Source: Candidatus Planktophila versatilis
Lineage (GTDB): Bacteria; Actinomycetota; Actinomycetes; Nanopelagicales; Nanopelagicaceae
NCBI RefSeq assembly: GCF_002288105.1
Contig: NZ_CP016774.1
Span: 62,001-126,000 of the forward strand
DNA: 64,000 nucleotides
Direction: 5' to 3'
Positions 43,191 to 51,574 of the stretch are shown here, piece after piece. Positions within the stretch are counted from its first letter, which is position 1. The number at the start of each line of letters is the position of its first letter. The notes under the pieces were generated by a model. The model was not told the DNA's origin. It saw nothing but the letters and a program-made list of their open reading frames with translations, and searched no databases. The position numbers and the translations under genes are program-made.

Positions 43191-43766
43191 ATGCATCCAA
43201 CTAAGCTCTCCGGAAGCGAAGTGACGTTGCGCCCCATGCGATATCGGGATAAATCGCAGTGGACCCAAGTCCGAGCAGAAAATCGTGAGTGGCTAGATCC
43301 TTGGGAAGCAACCTTGCCAAATATTCCTGCTGGCAGCCCGGCTTATGAAGATTCCAGCGTGCGCCCTACCTTTTTTCAAATGGTGAGTCTGTTTAGACGC
43401 GAAGCACGCGCTGGTCGTTCGTACTCATTTCTTATCTGGCATAACGAGAATCTGGTGGGTCAGATAACAATGGGGGGCGTCACCTACGGCGCCATGCGTG
43501 GGGCTCATATCGGTTATTGGATTGATAAGAACTTTGCCAACCGAGGATTTACCACCCAAGCGGTAGAACTCATCTCTGAATTTGGTTTCACCCAACTTGG
43601 TTTACATCGCATCGAAATCAATGTGCGACCTGAAAATGATGCCTCATGCAGAGTTGCAGAGAAAGCAGGCTTTGAATTCGAAGGATTTAAGAAGGCTTTT
43701 CTGCACATCGATGGAGCTTGGCGCGATCATAAATGCTTTGTTAAAACTAACGAATTAATCCGTTAA
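43191..43766 (+). CDS. RimJ/RimL-type GNAT N-acetyltransferase
   Basis: This 191-residue acetyl-CoA-dependent acetyltransferase has a GNAT fold. Substrate-domain RPMRYRDKSQWTQVR opens the protein. The acetyl-CoA region is HIGYWIDKNFANRGFTTQAVELISEFGF and ENDASCRVAEKAGFEFEG (the AxxGF of RimJ-like enzymes). It probably acetylates a protein N-terminus. In actinobacteria the gene lies between glp and glpR, the same as here. It starts nine bases after the MoeA-like stop. Confidence 0.92.
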   Translation: MHPTKLSGSEVTLRPMRYRDKSQWTQVRAENREWLDPWEATLPNIPAGSPAYEDSSVRPTFFQMVSLFRREARAGRSYSFLIWHNENLVGQITMGGVTYGAMRGAHIGYWIDKNFANRGFTTQAVELISEFGFTQLGLHRIEINVRPENDASCRVAEKAGFEFEGFKKAFLHIDGAWRDHKCFVKTNELIR

Positions 43767-43820
43767 ACCCCCCTCGAAATCCACAGAGTTAAGGGGGTGC
43801 ACCTCTAACCTTTATCCACC

Positions 43821-44612
43821 ATGGCTTCAGGAATCATCTATTTGGCAATCATCGGGATGTGGGTTGCCTATTTTCTGCCCCGTTGGGTCCACAATAAAAA
43901 TGAATTTTCTGGAAAAAGCGTCGAACGTTATAAGAGCGCGCTACGAGTCGTAGCTAGCACTACACCGGGTGCCCAAATTGGAACCGGGGCCATTTACACA
44001 GATGTTGATCGTGCAGGACGAGTTGCCCAGCAACTCATGCGTCGCAGAATTGTTTTCCTCATTATTTCGACAACACTCATACTCACGACGGTAGGTGCAA
44101 TCATGCAAACATTCACATATGTAGCAATCGCTGTTCCAGCAACAGCCTTAGTTCTATACATCGCACATGTGCGACGTCAAACAGGTAGAGAACAGATTCA
44201 ACGACGCCGCGTTGATCAACTACATAAGCGAACCGAAGGTGTCTCACACACAAATCTTGCTGAAGTACTAACTAATAGGACAACAGAAGTTCATGTATCA
44301 AAAGAACACTGGATTCCATTTGCTGAACGTGAGTTAACGGGCGTTACCGTGCTACCTAAAGGAACGGCGCAATCACGTTCTGAGTGGCAACCAAATGAGG
44401 TTCCTGTTCCAACATATGTGAACGCGCCAAAGGCCATCACACCCAAGCGCATTATTGATCTCACAGAACCCGGCAAGTGGACAGATGAGCAAGAACGTCT
44501 AGAACGCGAAGCTTTAGCAGCAGCTGCTCCTTCACGAGATGAGATATTTGATCAGCAATTGGCCGATGAAGCGGTGCAGCGACTTCGCGATATCCGCGCT
44601 GCCAACGAATAA
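43821..44612 (+). CDS. GlpR-like membrane protein (putative Glp receptor)
   Basis: This 263-residue protein has an N-terminal helix (1-20, ending YFLPRWVHNK, the family signature). A basic region, two adjacent helices (about 75-118) and a charged cytosolic tail rich in Arg, Glu and Ala follow. The arrangement and position two genes after the MoeA-like gene match GlpR of corynebacteria, which binds Glp at the septum. Assignment is by synteny and topology rather than a catalytic motif. Confidence 0.72.
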   Translation: MASGIIYLAIIGMWVAYFLPRWVHNKNEFSGKSVERYKSALRVVASTTPGAQIGTGAIYTDVDRAGRVAQQLMRRRIVFLIISTTLILTTVGAIMQTFTYVAIAVPATALVLYIAHVRRQTGREQIQRRRVDQLHKRTEGVSHTNLAEVLTNRTTEVHVSKEHWIPFAERELTGVTVLPKGTAQSRSEWQPNEVPVPTYVNAPKAITPKRIIDLTEPGKWTDEQERLEREALAAAAPSRDEIFDQQLADEAVQRLRDIRAANE

Positions 44613-44617
44613 CTGAT

Positions 44618-45913
44618 TTAAATCCAGCTAGGAAACCACATCCTGGCCTGCCAAGCATCGTAGGAAATTACCTCACCTAGATATATCGGCAAAAAGTAGA
44701 CGAAGTTAAGGAAAATCAGAATAAATAACGCTGCCACCATCACTTCACCTCTTACCTTAAAGGTGGCAAGGATTGAGCGAACGGCGAATACCAGTGCCAA
44801 AATTACAAATGGTTCGAAGATAATTGCATAAAAGGTAAAGACTGTTCGCTCTTGAAAGAAGAACCAAGGCAAGTAACCAGCTACTAATCCGGTGATAATT
44901 ACTGTTATTGCTGGGTCAAAGTGGCGCGTGAAAATAGATCGCACCCAGAGACCGATGATGAATGAGATGGCAGCAATACCTAGCCACCATAAGAGTGGTG
45001 TGCCGAGTGCGATTATTTCTTGCGAACATGATTTCGCACCACATCCTTTGGGTGACTCATAAAAAAACGAAGTGGGTCTGCCCATGAATAACCAACTCCA
45101 TGGATTAGCTTCGTAGACATGTTTTTCTGTAAGCCCGGTATGAAAGCCCAACATCTGTTGGTGGTAGTAAATAAATGAATTAAGAATATTTGTTGAGTGA
45201 TCTCTAGCCCAGCCACGGTTGCTGGCAAACCAACCTGACCACGAAATGACATAAACACCAATAGGTATTACCCCGAATTGGACAATGCGTTGCACAGTTG
45301 GCTTGACCAAACTTTTTCCTGTGTGATGCGAGAAGGCTCGATAGAAAGCGATAAGCCCAAAGGCGATAATGAAATAGAGCGCACTCCATTTTGTAGCCAG
45401 GGCTAAACCAAGTATCAGACCCGTCCACCAATATTGTTTTGTAATAAAAAAATATGTGGCAAGGAGAATAAAAAAGGTGAGGAAATTATCGAGCAGTGAT
45501 GTGCGGGAATGAACTAAAGCCAATCCATCAAGTGCCATCAACGCACTAGCAAGGCCAGTAAGGAGCGGATCTCTAAATAACTTATGTGCAACGAGTGCAA
45601 TAACGAGAATAAGTAGCGAGCCAACTACCGCGGTGGCAATTCTCCAACCAAAAGGATTGTCACCAAAGACTTTAATTCCGCTGGCAATCATCCATTTGCC
45701 TAGTGGGGGATGCACGATAAATTCTGGCTTAGAGCCAGAAACTTCTACCCCGTATTTCAGTAGATCACGAGCACCATCAACGTAGTAGACCTCATCGAAG
45801 ATGAAGCTCTTTATCGAACCAAGGTTCATCACTCGAAGTACTAGTGAGATAAGCGCAATTACTATGGGAGCAATCGCTGCAATCATAAGCAGAGAATATG
45901 GGAGTATTCGCAT
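44618..45913 (-). CDS. Protein O-mannosyltransferase (PMT family)
   Basis: This 431-residue GT39 glycosyltransferase has many membrane helices. The catalytic Asp-Glu pair is in the first loop (FIFDEVYYVDGARDLL), followed by HPPLGKWMIASG. It transfers mannose from a polyprenyl phosphate to secreted proteins on the outer face of the membrane. It is about 90 residues shorter than the mycobacterial enzyme. Its ATG at 45913 touches the ATG of rsmI at 45914 with no gap and no ribosome site, suggesting leaderless initiation. Confidence 0.9.
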   Translation of the reverse strand: MRILPYSLLMIAAIAPIVIALISLVLRVMNLGSIKSFIFDEVYYVDGARDLLKYGVEVSGSKPEFIVHPPLGKWMIASGIKVFGDNPFGWRIATAVVGSLLILVIALVAHKLFRDPLLTGLASALMALDGLALVHSRTSLLDNFLTFFILLATYFFITKQYWWTGLILGLALATKWSALYFIIAFGLIAFYRAFSHHTGKSLVKPTVQRIVQFGVIPIGVYVISWSGWFASNRGWARDHSTNILNSFIYYHQQMLGFHTGLTEKHVYEANPWSWLFMGRPTSFFYESPKGCGAKSCSQEIIALGTPLLWWLGIAAISFIIGLWVRSIFTRHFDPAITVIITGLVAGYLPWFFFQERTVFTFYAIIFEPFVILALVFAVRSILATFKVRGEVMVAALFILIFLNFVYFLPIYLGEVISYDAWQARMWFPSWI

Positions 45914-46756
45914 ATGGCACTAGTTCTTGCTGCAACTCCACTGGGAAACCCCCTCGATGCAAGCGCACGCCTGAAAATGGCAATTGAATCAGCCGAGATT
46001 ATCGCCGCCGAAGACTCACGCCGTTTTCATCGATTGGCATCAGATCTCGGAGTCACCTTTACGGCGCGGATCATCTCCTTCTTTGAAGGAAATGAAAGTG
46101 ATCGCACCCAAGAAATTCTCACGCTATTACGTGAAGGTAAAGAAGTATTGGTAGTTACCGATGCTGGAATGCCAACAATTAGCGACCCAGGATTTCGTCT
46201 TATGCGAGATGCGATTGCGGAAAAGCTACCGACCATTGTTATTCCGGGACCAAGTGCTCCCACCATGGCTATTGCACTCTCTGGGCTACCAACAGATCGC
46301 TTCACCTTTGAGGGCTTCGCACCTCGCGCACACGGTGCACGTACTTCATTTTATGAATCACTTCGTTTTGAAGAACGGACAATGGTCATCTTTGAAGCCC
46401 CACATCGCTTACATGAATCACTAGTAGATGCTGCCTCGATATTGGGTGCTGATAGAGCTGCCGCAATATGTCGGGAAATGACAAAGACATACGAAGAAAC
46501 AATTAGAGGACCGCTTTCAGAACTTATTGCGTGGGCCGCAGGCCGCGAAGTTCTGGGCGAAATTACACTTGTGATTGCTGGAGTTGCCGCGGGTTCAGAA
46601 GTGCGCACAGCAGATGACGCCGTTGCCCGAGTTCGTGAATATGAAGTGGCCGGAATGGACCGCAAGGGAGCAATTGCCACCGTTGCCGAAGAATTCTCGA
46701 TTCCGAAGAAGATCGTTTATGCAGCGGTAGTCGATGCGAATAAGATGAGCAGATGA
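45914..46756 (+). CDS. rsmI: 16S rRNA (cytidine-1402-2'-O)-methyltransferase RsmI
   Basis: This 280-residue tetrapyrrole-methylase-fold enzyme modifies C1402 of 16S rRNA. The N-terminal LAATPLGNPLDASARL, EDSRRFHRL, VTDAGMPTISDPGFRLM and IPGPSAPTMAIALSGLPTDRFTFEGF are characteristic. GGGAG ten bases upstream, inside the divergent PMT gene, supports the ATG. The stop overlaps metG (ATGA). Confidence 0.95.
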   Translation: MALVLAATPLGNPLDASARLKMAIESAEIIAAEDSRRFHRLASDLGVTFTARIISFFEGNESDRTQEILTLLREGKEVLVVTDAGMPTISDPGFRLMRDAIAEKLPTIVIPGPSAPTMAIALSGLPTDRFTFEGFAPRAHGARTSFYESLRFEERTMVIFEAPHRLHESLVDAASILGADRAAAICREMTKTYEETIRGPLSELIAWAAGREVLGEITLVIAGVAAGSEVRTADDAVARVREYEVAGMDRKGAIATVAEEFSIPKKIVYAAVVDANKMSR

Positions 46757-48315
46757 AGTCTTTCTACCTGACAACGCCTATTTACTACGTAAATGATGCG
46801 CCACATATTGGCCATGCATATACAACAGTTGCCGGCGATGTCCTTACTCGTTGGCATCGTCAACGTGGTGAGTCAGTCTGGTTCTTAACCGGAACAGATG
46901 AGCACGGCCAGAAAGTCATGCGCACTGCCGAACAAAATAACGTTGCCCCGCAAGCCTGGGTCGATAAGTTGGTGGCCGATGCGTGGAAGCCCAATTGGCA
47001 AGCGCTTGATATCGCAAACGATGACTTTATTCGCACAACTGAGCCACGACATACAGAACGCGTGCAGAAGTTCCTGCAATCCTTAAAAGATTCCGGACAT
47101 ATCTATGCTGGAAAATATGAAGGCCCATACTGCGTCGGCTGTGAAGAATTTAAATTACCAGGTGATCTCATCGATGCCGACGGTGAAAAACTCTGCCCGA
47201 TTCATAGCAAGCCAATTGAGCTAGTCAATGAAAATAACTGGTTCTTCAAACTCTCTGATTTTACCCAGCCACTTCTGGATCACTACAAGAAAAACCCAGA
47301 AGCTTGCCAGCCAGAAAGTGCCCGCAATGAAGTAGTTTCATTTCTTGAAGGTGGCGTCTCTGATCTTTCAATCTCTCGCTCCACATTCGACTGGGGAATT
47401 CCAGTTCCGTGGGATACAGATCAAGTTGTTTATGTTTGGTTTGATGCACTCCTTAACTACGCAACGGCGGTAGGGCTTACCGACGCACCTGATTCAGAAG
47501 GTGGAAAGAAATTTGCCGCTACCTGGCCCGCAGATGTGCACTTAGTTGGGAAAGATATTTTGCGCTTCCATGCTGTGATTTGGCCGGCAATGCTGATGGC
47601 TGCTGGAATTGATATACCTAAGAAGGTCTTTGCGCACGGTTGGTTACTTGTTGGCGGCGAGAAGATGAGTAAGTCAAAGCTCACCGGTATTGCTCCTTCA
47701 GATATTACTGACCATTTTGGGGTCGATGCATTTCGCTATTACTTCCTACGCGCTATTCCATTTGGCAGCGATGGGTCATTCTCTTGGGAAGATATGAGCG
47801 CCCGTTACACATCTGAACTTGCAAATGACTTTGGAAACCTAGCATCAAGACTTGCTGCCATGATTGAAAAGTATTGTGGTGGCACCGTGCCAGCAGTTGC
47901 CCACGATGCCGGGCTTGAGCAAGCTCTGAAAGAAACGGTGGAGAAGGCTGATGCAGCGATGGTGGCACTTGATTTCCAGGGTGGAATTAACGCCATCATG
48001 GATTACTGCAAGCGAGTCAATGGTTTTGTTACCGAGAAAGAGCCGTGGATTCTTGCGAAAGATCCTGCTAATCAGGGCGAACTCGAGGCAATTCTTTATA
48101 ACACCGCTGAATCTTTACGCGCACTTGCCATCTTGTTACACCCAGTAATGCCGGCAACCACGCAAATTTTGTGGGAATCACTCGGTGCTCAAGCAGCCCT
48201 AGGTGAAATTGGTAAGCAAGAGATTTCACAGGTTGCAACATGGGGACAACTTCCACAAGGTGCAATAGTGACTAAGACCCCGGTTCTCTTTCCACGGTTA
48301 GAAGTTAAAGAGTAA
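46753..48315 (+). CDS. metG: Methionyl-tRNA synthetase
   Basis: This 520-residue class I synthetase has PHIGHAYTT (HIGH) and GEKMSKSKLTG (KMSKS) and one zinc knuckle of type CVGCEEF...CPIH. There is no C-terminal Arc1p-like tRNA-binding domain, so it is the short form. It charges tRNA-Met. It overlaps rsmI by four bases, and tatD follows six bases after the stop. Confidence 0.96.
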   Translation: MKSFYLTTPIYYVNDAPHIGHAYTTVAGDVLTRWHRQRGESVWFLTGTDEHGQKVMRTAEQNNVAPQAWVDKLVADAWKPNWQALDIANDDFIRTTEPRHTERVQKFLQSLKDSGHIYAGKYEGPYCVGCEEFKLPGDLIDADGEKLCPIHSKPIELVNENNWFFKLSDFTQPLLDHYKKNPEACQPESARNEVVSFLEGGVSDLSISRSTFDWGIPVPWDTDQVVYVWFDALLNYATAVGLTDAPDSEGGKKFAATWPADVHLVGKDILRFHAVIWPAMLMAAGIDIPKKVFAHGWLLVGGEKMSKSKLTGIAPSDITDHFGVDAFRYYFLRAIPFGSDGSFSWEDMSARYTSELANDFGNLASRLAAMIEKYCGGTVPAVAHDAGLEQALKETVEKADAAMVALDFQGGINAIMDYCKRVNGFVTEKEPWILAKDPANQGELEAILYNTAESLRALAILLHPVMPATTQILWESLGAQAALGEIGKQEISQVATWGQLPQGAIVTKTPVLFPRLEVKE

Positions 48316-48321
48316 TTTTTT

Positions 48322-49179
48322 ATGGCAGATCGCCACAACCGAGATATTGAGCGCCAGCAAGCTCCACTTCCAGAGCCACTCCCAGTTCCCACCGTCGATG
48401 CACATGCACACCTTGAAATAGTTACTAATGATGCAGCTGACTCTGCTGCCGTGCGCACGATTTTAGATGAGGCTAAATCAGTAAATGTTGATCGCGTTGT
48501 TCAGGTGGGATATTCAGCAGAACAATCTCAGTGGTGTGTTGATCTGGCCAATCTCTATCCGGGAAGAGTTTTAGCAGCTGTTGCGCTACATCCGAATGAA
48601 GCTCCTGTAGTTAAAGATTTAGAACGCGATTGGGCCATCATTGAAAAACTTGCCCAAGAACCACGCGTGCGCGCTATCGGTGAGACTGGATTAGATTATT
48701 TCCGTACTCCACCAGAGCTGCAAAAGCGGCAACAAGAATCTTTTAAATGGCATATCGAATTAGCAAAGAAGACTAAGAAGGCGCTAGTAATCCACGACCG
48801 CGACTCTCACGAGGATGTTTTATCGGTGTTACTAGAAGTGGGCGCACCTGAAAAGACTGTCTTTCATTGTTTCTCAGGCGATGTGGCAATGGCGAAGATC
48901 TGTATTGAGCGCGGCTATATCCTCTCCTTTGCCGGCACGATGACATTTAAGAACGCACCGGAGCTACGAGAAGCGGTGAAGTTAGTTCCACATGATCAAC
49001 TCCTTGTGGAAACAGATTCTCCTTTCTTGGCGCCAACTCCACACCGAGGAGCACTTAATACCCCGGCACAAATTGCAAATATTGTCCGGGCGATGGCGGC
49101 AGAACGTAATGATGATGTAGCTGAGCTTGCCACCGCGCTCTCGGTTAATGCAGAGCGCATATTTGGAAGCTTTGTATGA
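48322..49179 (+). CDS. TatD-family metal-dependent DNase
   Basis: This 285-residue metal-dependent hydrolase starts with VDAHAHLEI (metal His pair) and has IGETGLDYF, VIHDRDSH, FHCFSGD and VETDSPFLAPTPHRG. All are the standard metal ligands of TatD. TatD proteins are 3'-5' DNases. In mycobacteria rpfB lies between tatD and rsmA; here the two overlap by four bases and rpfB is absent. Confidence 0.92.
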   Translation: MADRHNRDIERQQAPLPEPLPVPTVDAHAHLEIVTNDAADSAAVRTILDEAKSVNVDRVVQVGYSAEQSQWCVDLANLYPGRVLAAVALHPNEAPVVKDLERDWAIIEKLAQEPRVRAIGETGLDYFRTPPELQKRQQESFKWHIELAKKTKKALVIHDRDSHEDVLSVLLEVGAPEKTVFHCFSGDVAMAKICIERGYILSFAGTMTFKNAPELREAVKLVPHDQLLVETDSPFLAPTPHRGALNTPAQIANIVRAMAAERNDDVAELATALSVNAERIFGSFV

Positions 49180-50006
49180 GCCTGCTTGGTGCTTCTGAGA
49201 TTCGTGAGTTAGCAGCTGCCTTAAATATCAAACCTTCAAAGTCGCTGGGGCAGAACTTTGTTCATGATGGCAATGTGTGTCGAAAGATTGTGCGAACTGC
49301 TGGGCTTACATCAAGTGATATCGCACTTGAAATCGGACCAGGTCTTGGTTCACTCACGCTGGCGATGTTGGAAGAAGCGCAATCAGTAATTGCGGTGGAA
49401 ATTGATGCTCGGCTAGCAGGTCAACTTCCGGCAACGGCTGCCAAACATTCTGAGCGTGCAGAACTGCTGACTGTTATTAATCAAGATGCGCTTACGCTAA
49501 AGAGCCTGCCAGTTGCACCCACAGTTTTGATTGCGAACTTGCCATATAACGTTTCAGTGCCAGTTTTCTTGCACTTACTTGAGATATTTCCTTCACTGCG
49601 AAGCGGTGTGGTGATGGTGCAGGCAGAGGTTGCAGATCGACTTGCCGCAAAACCAAATTCAAAGGAGTATGGAATTCCTAGCGTGAAGGCGGCATGGTGG
49701 GCTGATGTCACTGGCGCTGGTTCGGTATCGCGTTCCATCTTTTGGCCACAACCTAATGTTGATTCAAAGTTAGTTGCCTTTGTTCGCCGCCCAACACCAG
49801 GAGATGAAGAACTTCGCAAGAAGGTATTTACCATCATCGATTTAGCATTTGCGCAACGACGCAAAATGTTGCGCTCAGCTCTTTCCTCACTCTATGGCGG
49901 CTCTGCAGCTGCCGAATCTCACCTCACCGCTGCCGGAATAGATCCAACACTGCGCGGTGAAGCACTTGATATCAGTGCCTTCTGCGCAATTGCGAAACAA
50001 GGGTAG
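49176..50006 (+). CDS. rsmA: 16S rRNA dimethyladenosine transferase RsmA/KsgA
   Basis: This 276-residue enzyme dimethylates two adenosines in helix 45 of 16S rRNA. The SAM-binding SLGQNFVHDGNVCRKIV and EIGPGLGSLTLAMLE and the catalytic NLPYNVSVPV (NLPY motif) are intact. ispE follows nine bases after the stop, as in most actinobacteria. Confidence 0.96.
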   Translation: MSLLGASEIRELAAALNIKPSKSLGQNFVHDGNVCRKIVRTAGLTSSDIALEIGPGLGSLTLAMLEEAQSVIAVEIDARLAGQLPATAAKHSERAELLTVINQDALTLKSLPVAPTVLIANLPYNVSVPVFLHLLEIFPSLRSGVVMVQAEVADRLAAKPNSKEYGIPSVKAAWWADVTGAGSVSRSIFWPQPNVDSKLVAFVRRPTPGDEELRKKVFTIIDLAFAQRRKMLRSALSSLYGGSAAAESHLTAAGIDPTLRGEALDISAFCAIAKQG

Positions 50007-50015
50007 AGTTTTAAC

Positions 50016-50927
50016 GTGGGAAATAATTCTGTAACCGTTCGGGTTCCGGCCAAAGTGAATCTGCAGTTATCTGTTGGACCGCGCGAATCTGATGGTTTCC
50101 ACAATCTTGTCTCTGTCTTTCAAGCGATTTCAATCTTTGATGATGTCACTGTCTCAAAAAGTCATGCTGGAAGTGGCGTCACAATCTCTGTCACAGGCGA
50201 GCACACCCATGGGGTTCCAGAGGACCATTCAAATTTGGCTGTGAAAGCGGCGTTGTTGGTGGGAAGTAAGTTTGATTTCGCCGTTGATGTGCACATAGAA
50301 GTTAAGAAATCCATTCCTGTTGCCGGGGGAATGGCAGGAGGCAGCGCTGATGCGGCAGCAACTCTGATTGCGATGGATTCACTCTTTCAGTTAGAGATGT
50401 CGCGGGAAGAGCTACACGCACTGGGTTCTGAACTTGGAAGTGATGTGCCATTTATGATCTCTGGTGGAACTGCAATTGGGCAAGGTCGCGGAGATCAACT
50501 TACCGCCGCACTTTCTCGCGGTACCTATCACTGGGTATTAGCACTTTCTAGCGTTGGTTTATCTACGCCAGCTGTCTATACCGAATGCGATCGCATGCGT
50601 TCGGAGTTGGATATTGCAGCGCCACAAGTATCAGATGTATTGATGCAATCCTTATTGGCAGCAGATGCCGAAGGTGTGGGCAAAGCGCTCACAAATGATT
50701 TACAGAATGCGGCTTGCTCATTGCGCCCAGCGCTCAGTCTGGTGCTTGAAGTAGGTCGCGATTACGGCGCACTGGGAGCAATAGTTTCTGGATCAGGTCC
50801 CACCGTTGCATTCTTGGTTGCAGATGAAGATGCTGGGTTAGATTTAGCTGTGGCGCTGACGGCAAGTGGTGTTGTTGGAAGTGTGACTCGAGCACATGGT
50901 CCGGTACACGGTGCCAAAATAATTTAG
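50016..50927 (+). CDS. ispE: 4-diphosphocytidyl-2-C-methyl-D-erythritol kinase
   Basis: This 303-residue GHMP kinase phosphorylates CDP-ME in the MEP pathway. It uses a GTG start. The substrate segment VPAKVNLQLSVGPRESDGFHNL, the ATP loop PVAGGMAGGSADAAATL and the C-terminal VSGSGPTVAFL are conserved. It works downstream of the IspD and upstream of the IspF activity encoded at 7.97 kb. Confidence 0.95.
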   Translation: MGNNSVTVRVPAKVNLQLSVGPRESDGFHNLVSVFQAISIFDDVTVSKSHAGSGVTISVTGEHTHGVPEDHSNLAVKAALLVGSKFDFAVDVHIEVKKSIPVAGGMAGGSADAAATLIAMDSLFQLEMSREELHALGSELGSDVPFMISGGTAIGQGRGDQLTAALSRGTYHWVLALSSVGLSTPAVYTECDRMRSELDIAAPQVSDVLMQSLLAADAEGVGKALTNDLQNAACSLRPALSLVLEVGRDYGALGAIVSGSGPTVAFLVADEDAGLDLAVALTASGVVGSVTRAHGPVHGAKII

Positions 50928-50934
50928 TAAGTTT

Positions 50935-51432
50935 TTATTCAACATCTCTATCTAATTTAGAGACCAATGAACTAAGCAAATCAGCGAGCTGCTCACGATC
51001 TTTCCCGGTGAGTTCCTTGAGTAATTTACGTTCGTTACTGAGTAGCTCTTCCATCGCCGCATCTACTGCGCGGATTCCAGATTTTGTCAGAGTCACAAGC
51101 GAGCCTCGACCATCGCTGGGATCTGGTTGGCGGGTAATGAGTTGTAAATCTTCTAAGTGATCTAAACGATTTGTCATGGTGCCACTAGTAACCATCGTTT
51201 CTTGCATGAGTTGGCCTGGTGAAAGTTGGTAAGGAGCTCCAGCGCGACGAAGTGCGGCCAATACATCGAAGCCCCAATTCTCAAGTTCGCCAAATGCATC
51301 TCTGCGGGCGATATCCAGGTGTCGCGAAATTCGGGTGATGCGGCTTAATACCGAAAGGGGAGTGAGGTCCAAGTCGGGGCGTTCGTGCTTCCACGCCGCA
51401 ATGAGGCGGTCGACTTCATCGCGTTGCTCCAT
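50935..51432 (-). CDS. MarR-family transcriptional regulator
   Basis: This 165-residue MarR-type winged-helix dimer has LSPGQLMQETMVTSGTMTNRLDHLEDLQLITRQPDPSDGRGSLVTLT with the typical Asp-x-Arg wing. It is a single gene wedged between ispE and tRNA-Gln, with no obvious target next to it. An 18-base near-palindrome, 12 bases upstream of its ATG, is a good autoregulatory operator candidate. Confidence 0.92.
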   Translation of the reverse strand: MEQRDEVDRLIAAWKHERPDLDLTPLSVLSRITRISRHLDIARRDAFGELENWGFDVLAALRRAGAPYQLSPGQLMQETMVTSGTMTNRLDHLEDLQLITRQPDPSDGRGSLVTLTKSGIRAVDAAMEELLSNERKLLKELTGKDREQLADLLSSLVSKLDRDVE

Positions 51433-51444
51433 AAGAAGTGAGTT

Positions 51445-51462
51445 TAGTGGTCGCGAGCACTA
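51445..51462. promoter_or_regulatory. Candidate MarR operator
   Basis: TAGTGGTCGCGAGCACTA is an 18-base palindrome with one mismatched pair. It lies between the marR-type gene start and tRNA-Gln. Length and symmetry fit MarR dimer sites, which commonly overlap the regulator's own promoter. Confidence 0.5.
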
Positions 51463-51486
51463 CCGAATATAAGGGAGAATATAGGT

Positions 51487-51558
51487 TCCGCCATTGTGTA
51501 GTGGCTAGCACATGGGCCTTTGAAGCCCAGGGTCCAGGATCGATACCTGGTGGCGGAG
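51487..51558 (+). tRNA. tRNA-Gln(TTG)
   Basis: The acceptor stem is TCCGCCA/TGGCGGA, D stem GTGT/GCAC, anticodon stem TGGGC/GCCCA with loop CTTTGAA (anticodon TTG), and T arm CCAGG-ATCGATA-CCTGG. The T loop starts with A instead of T. CCA is not encoded. tRNA-Gln before glmU is conserved in actinobacteria. Confidence 0.95.
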
Positions 51559-51574
51559 CAAGTAGACTTACCGC

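Noticed and set aside
43767-43798. C-run/G-run pair between the acetyltransferase and GlpR-like genes
   Set aside because: The arms pair (six bases) but with a long loop and no T-run. Evidence for a functional terminator is too weak to list.
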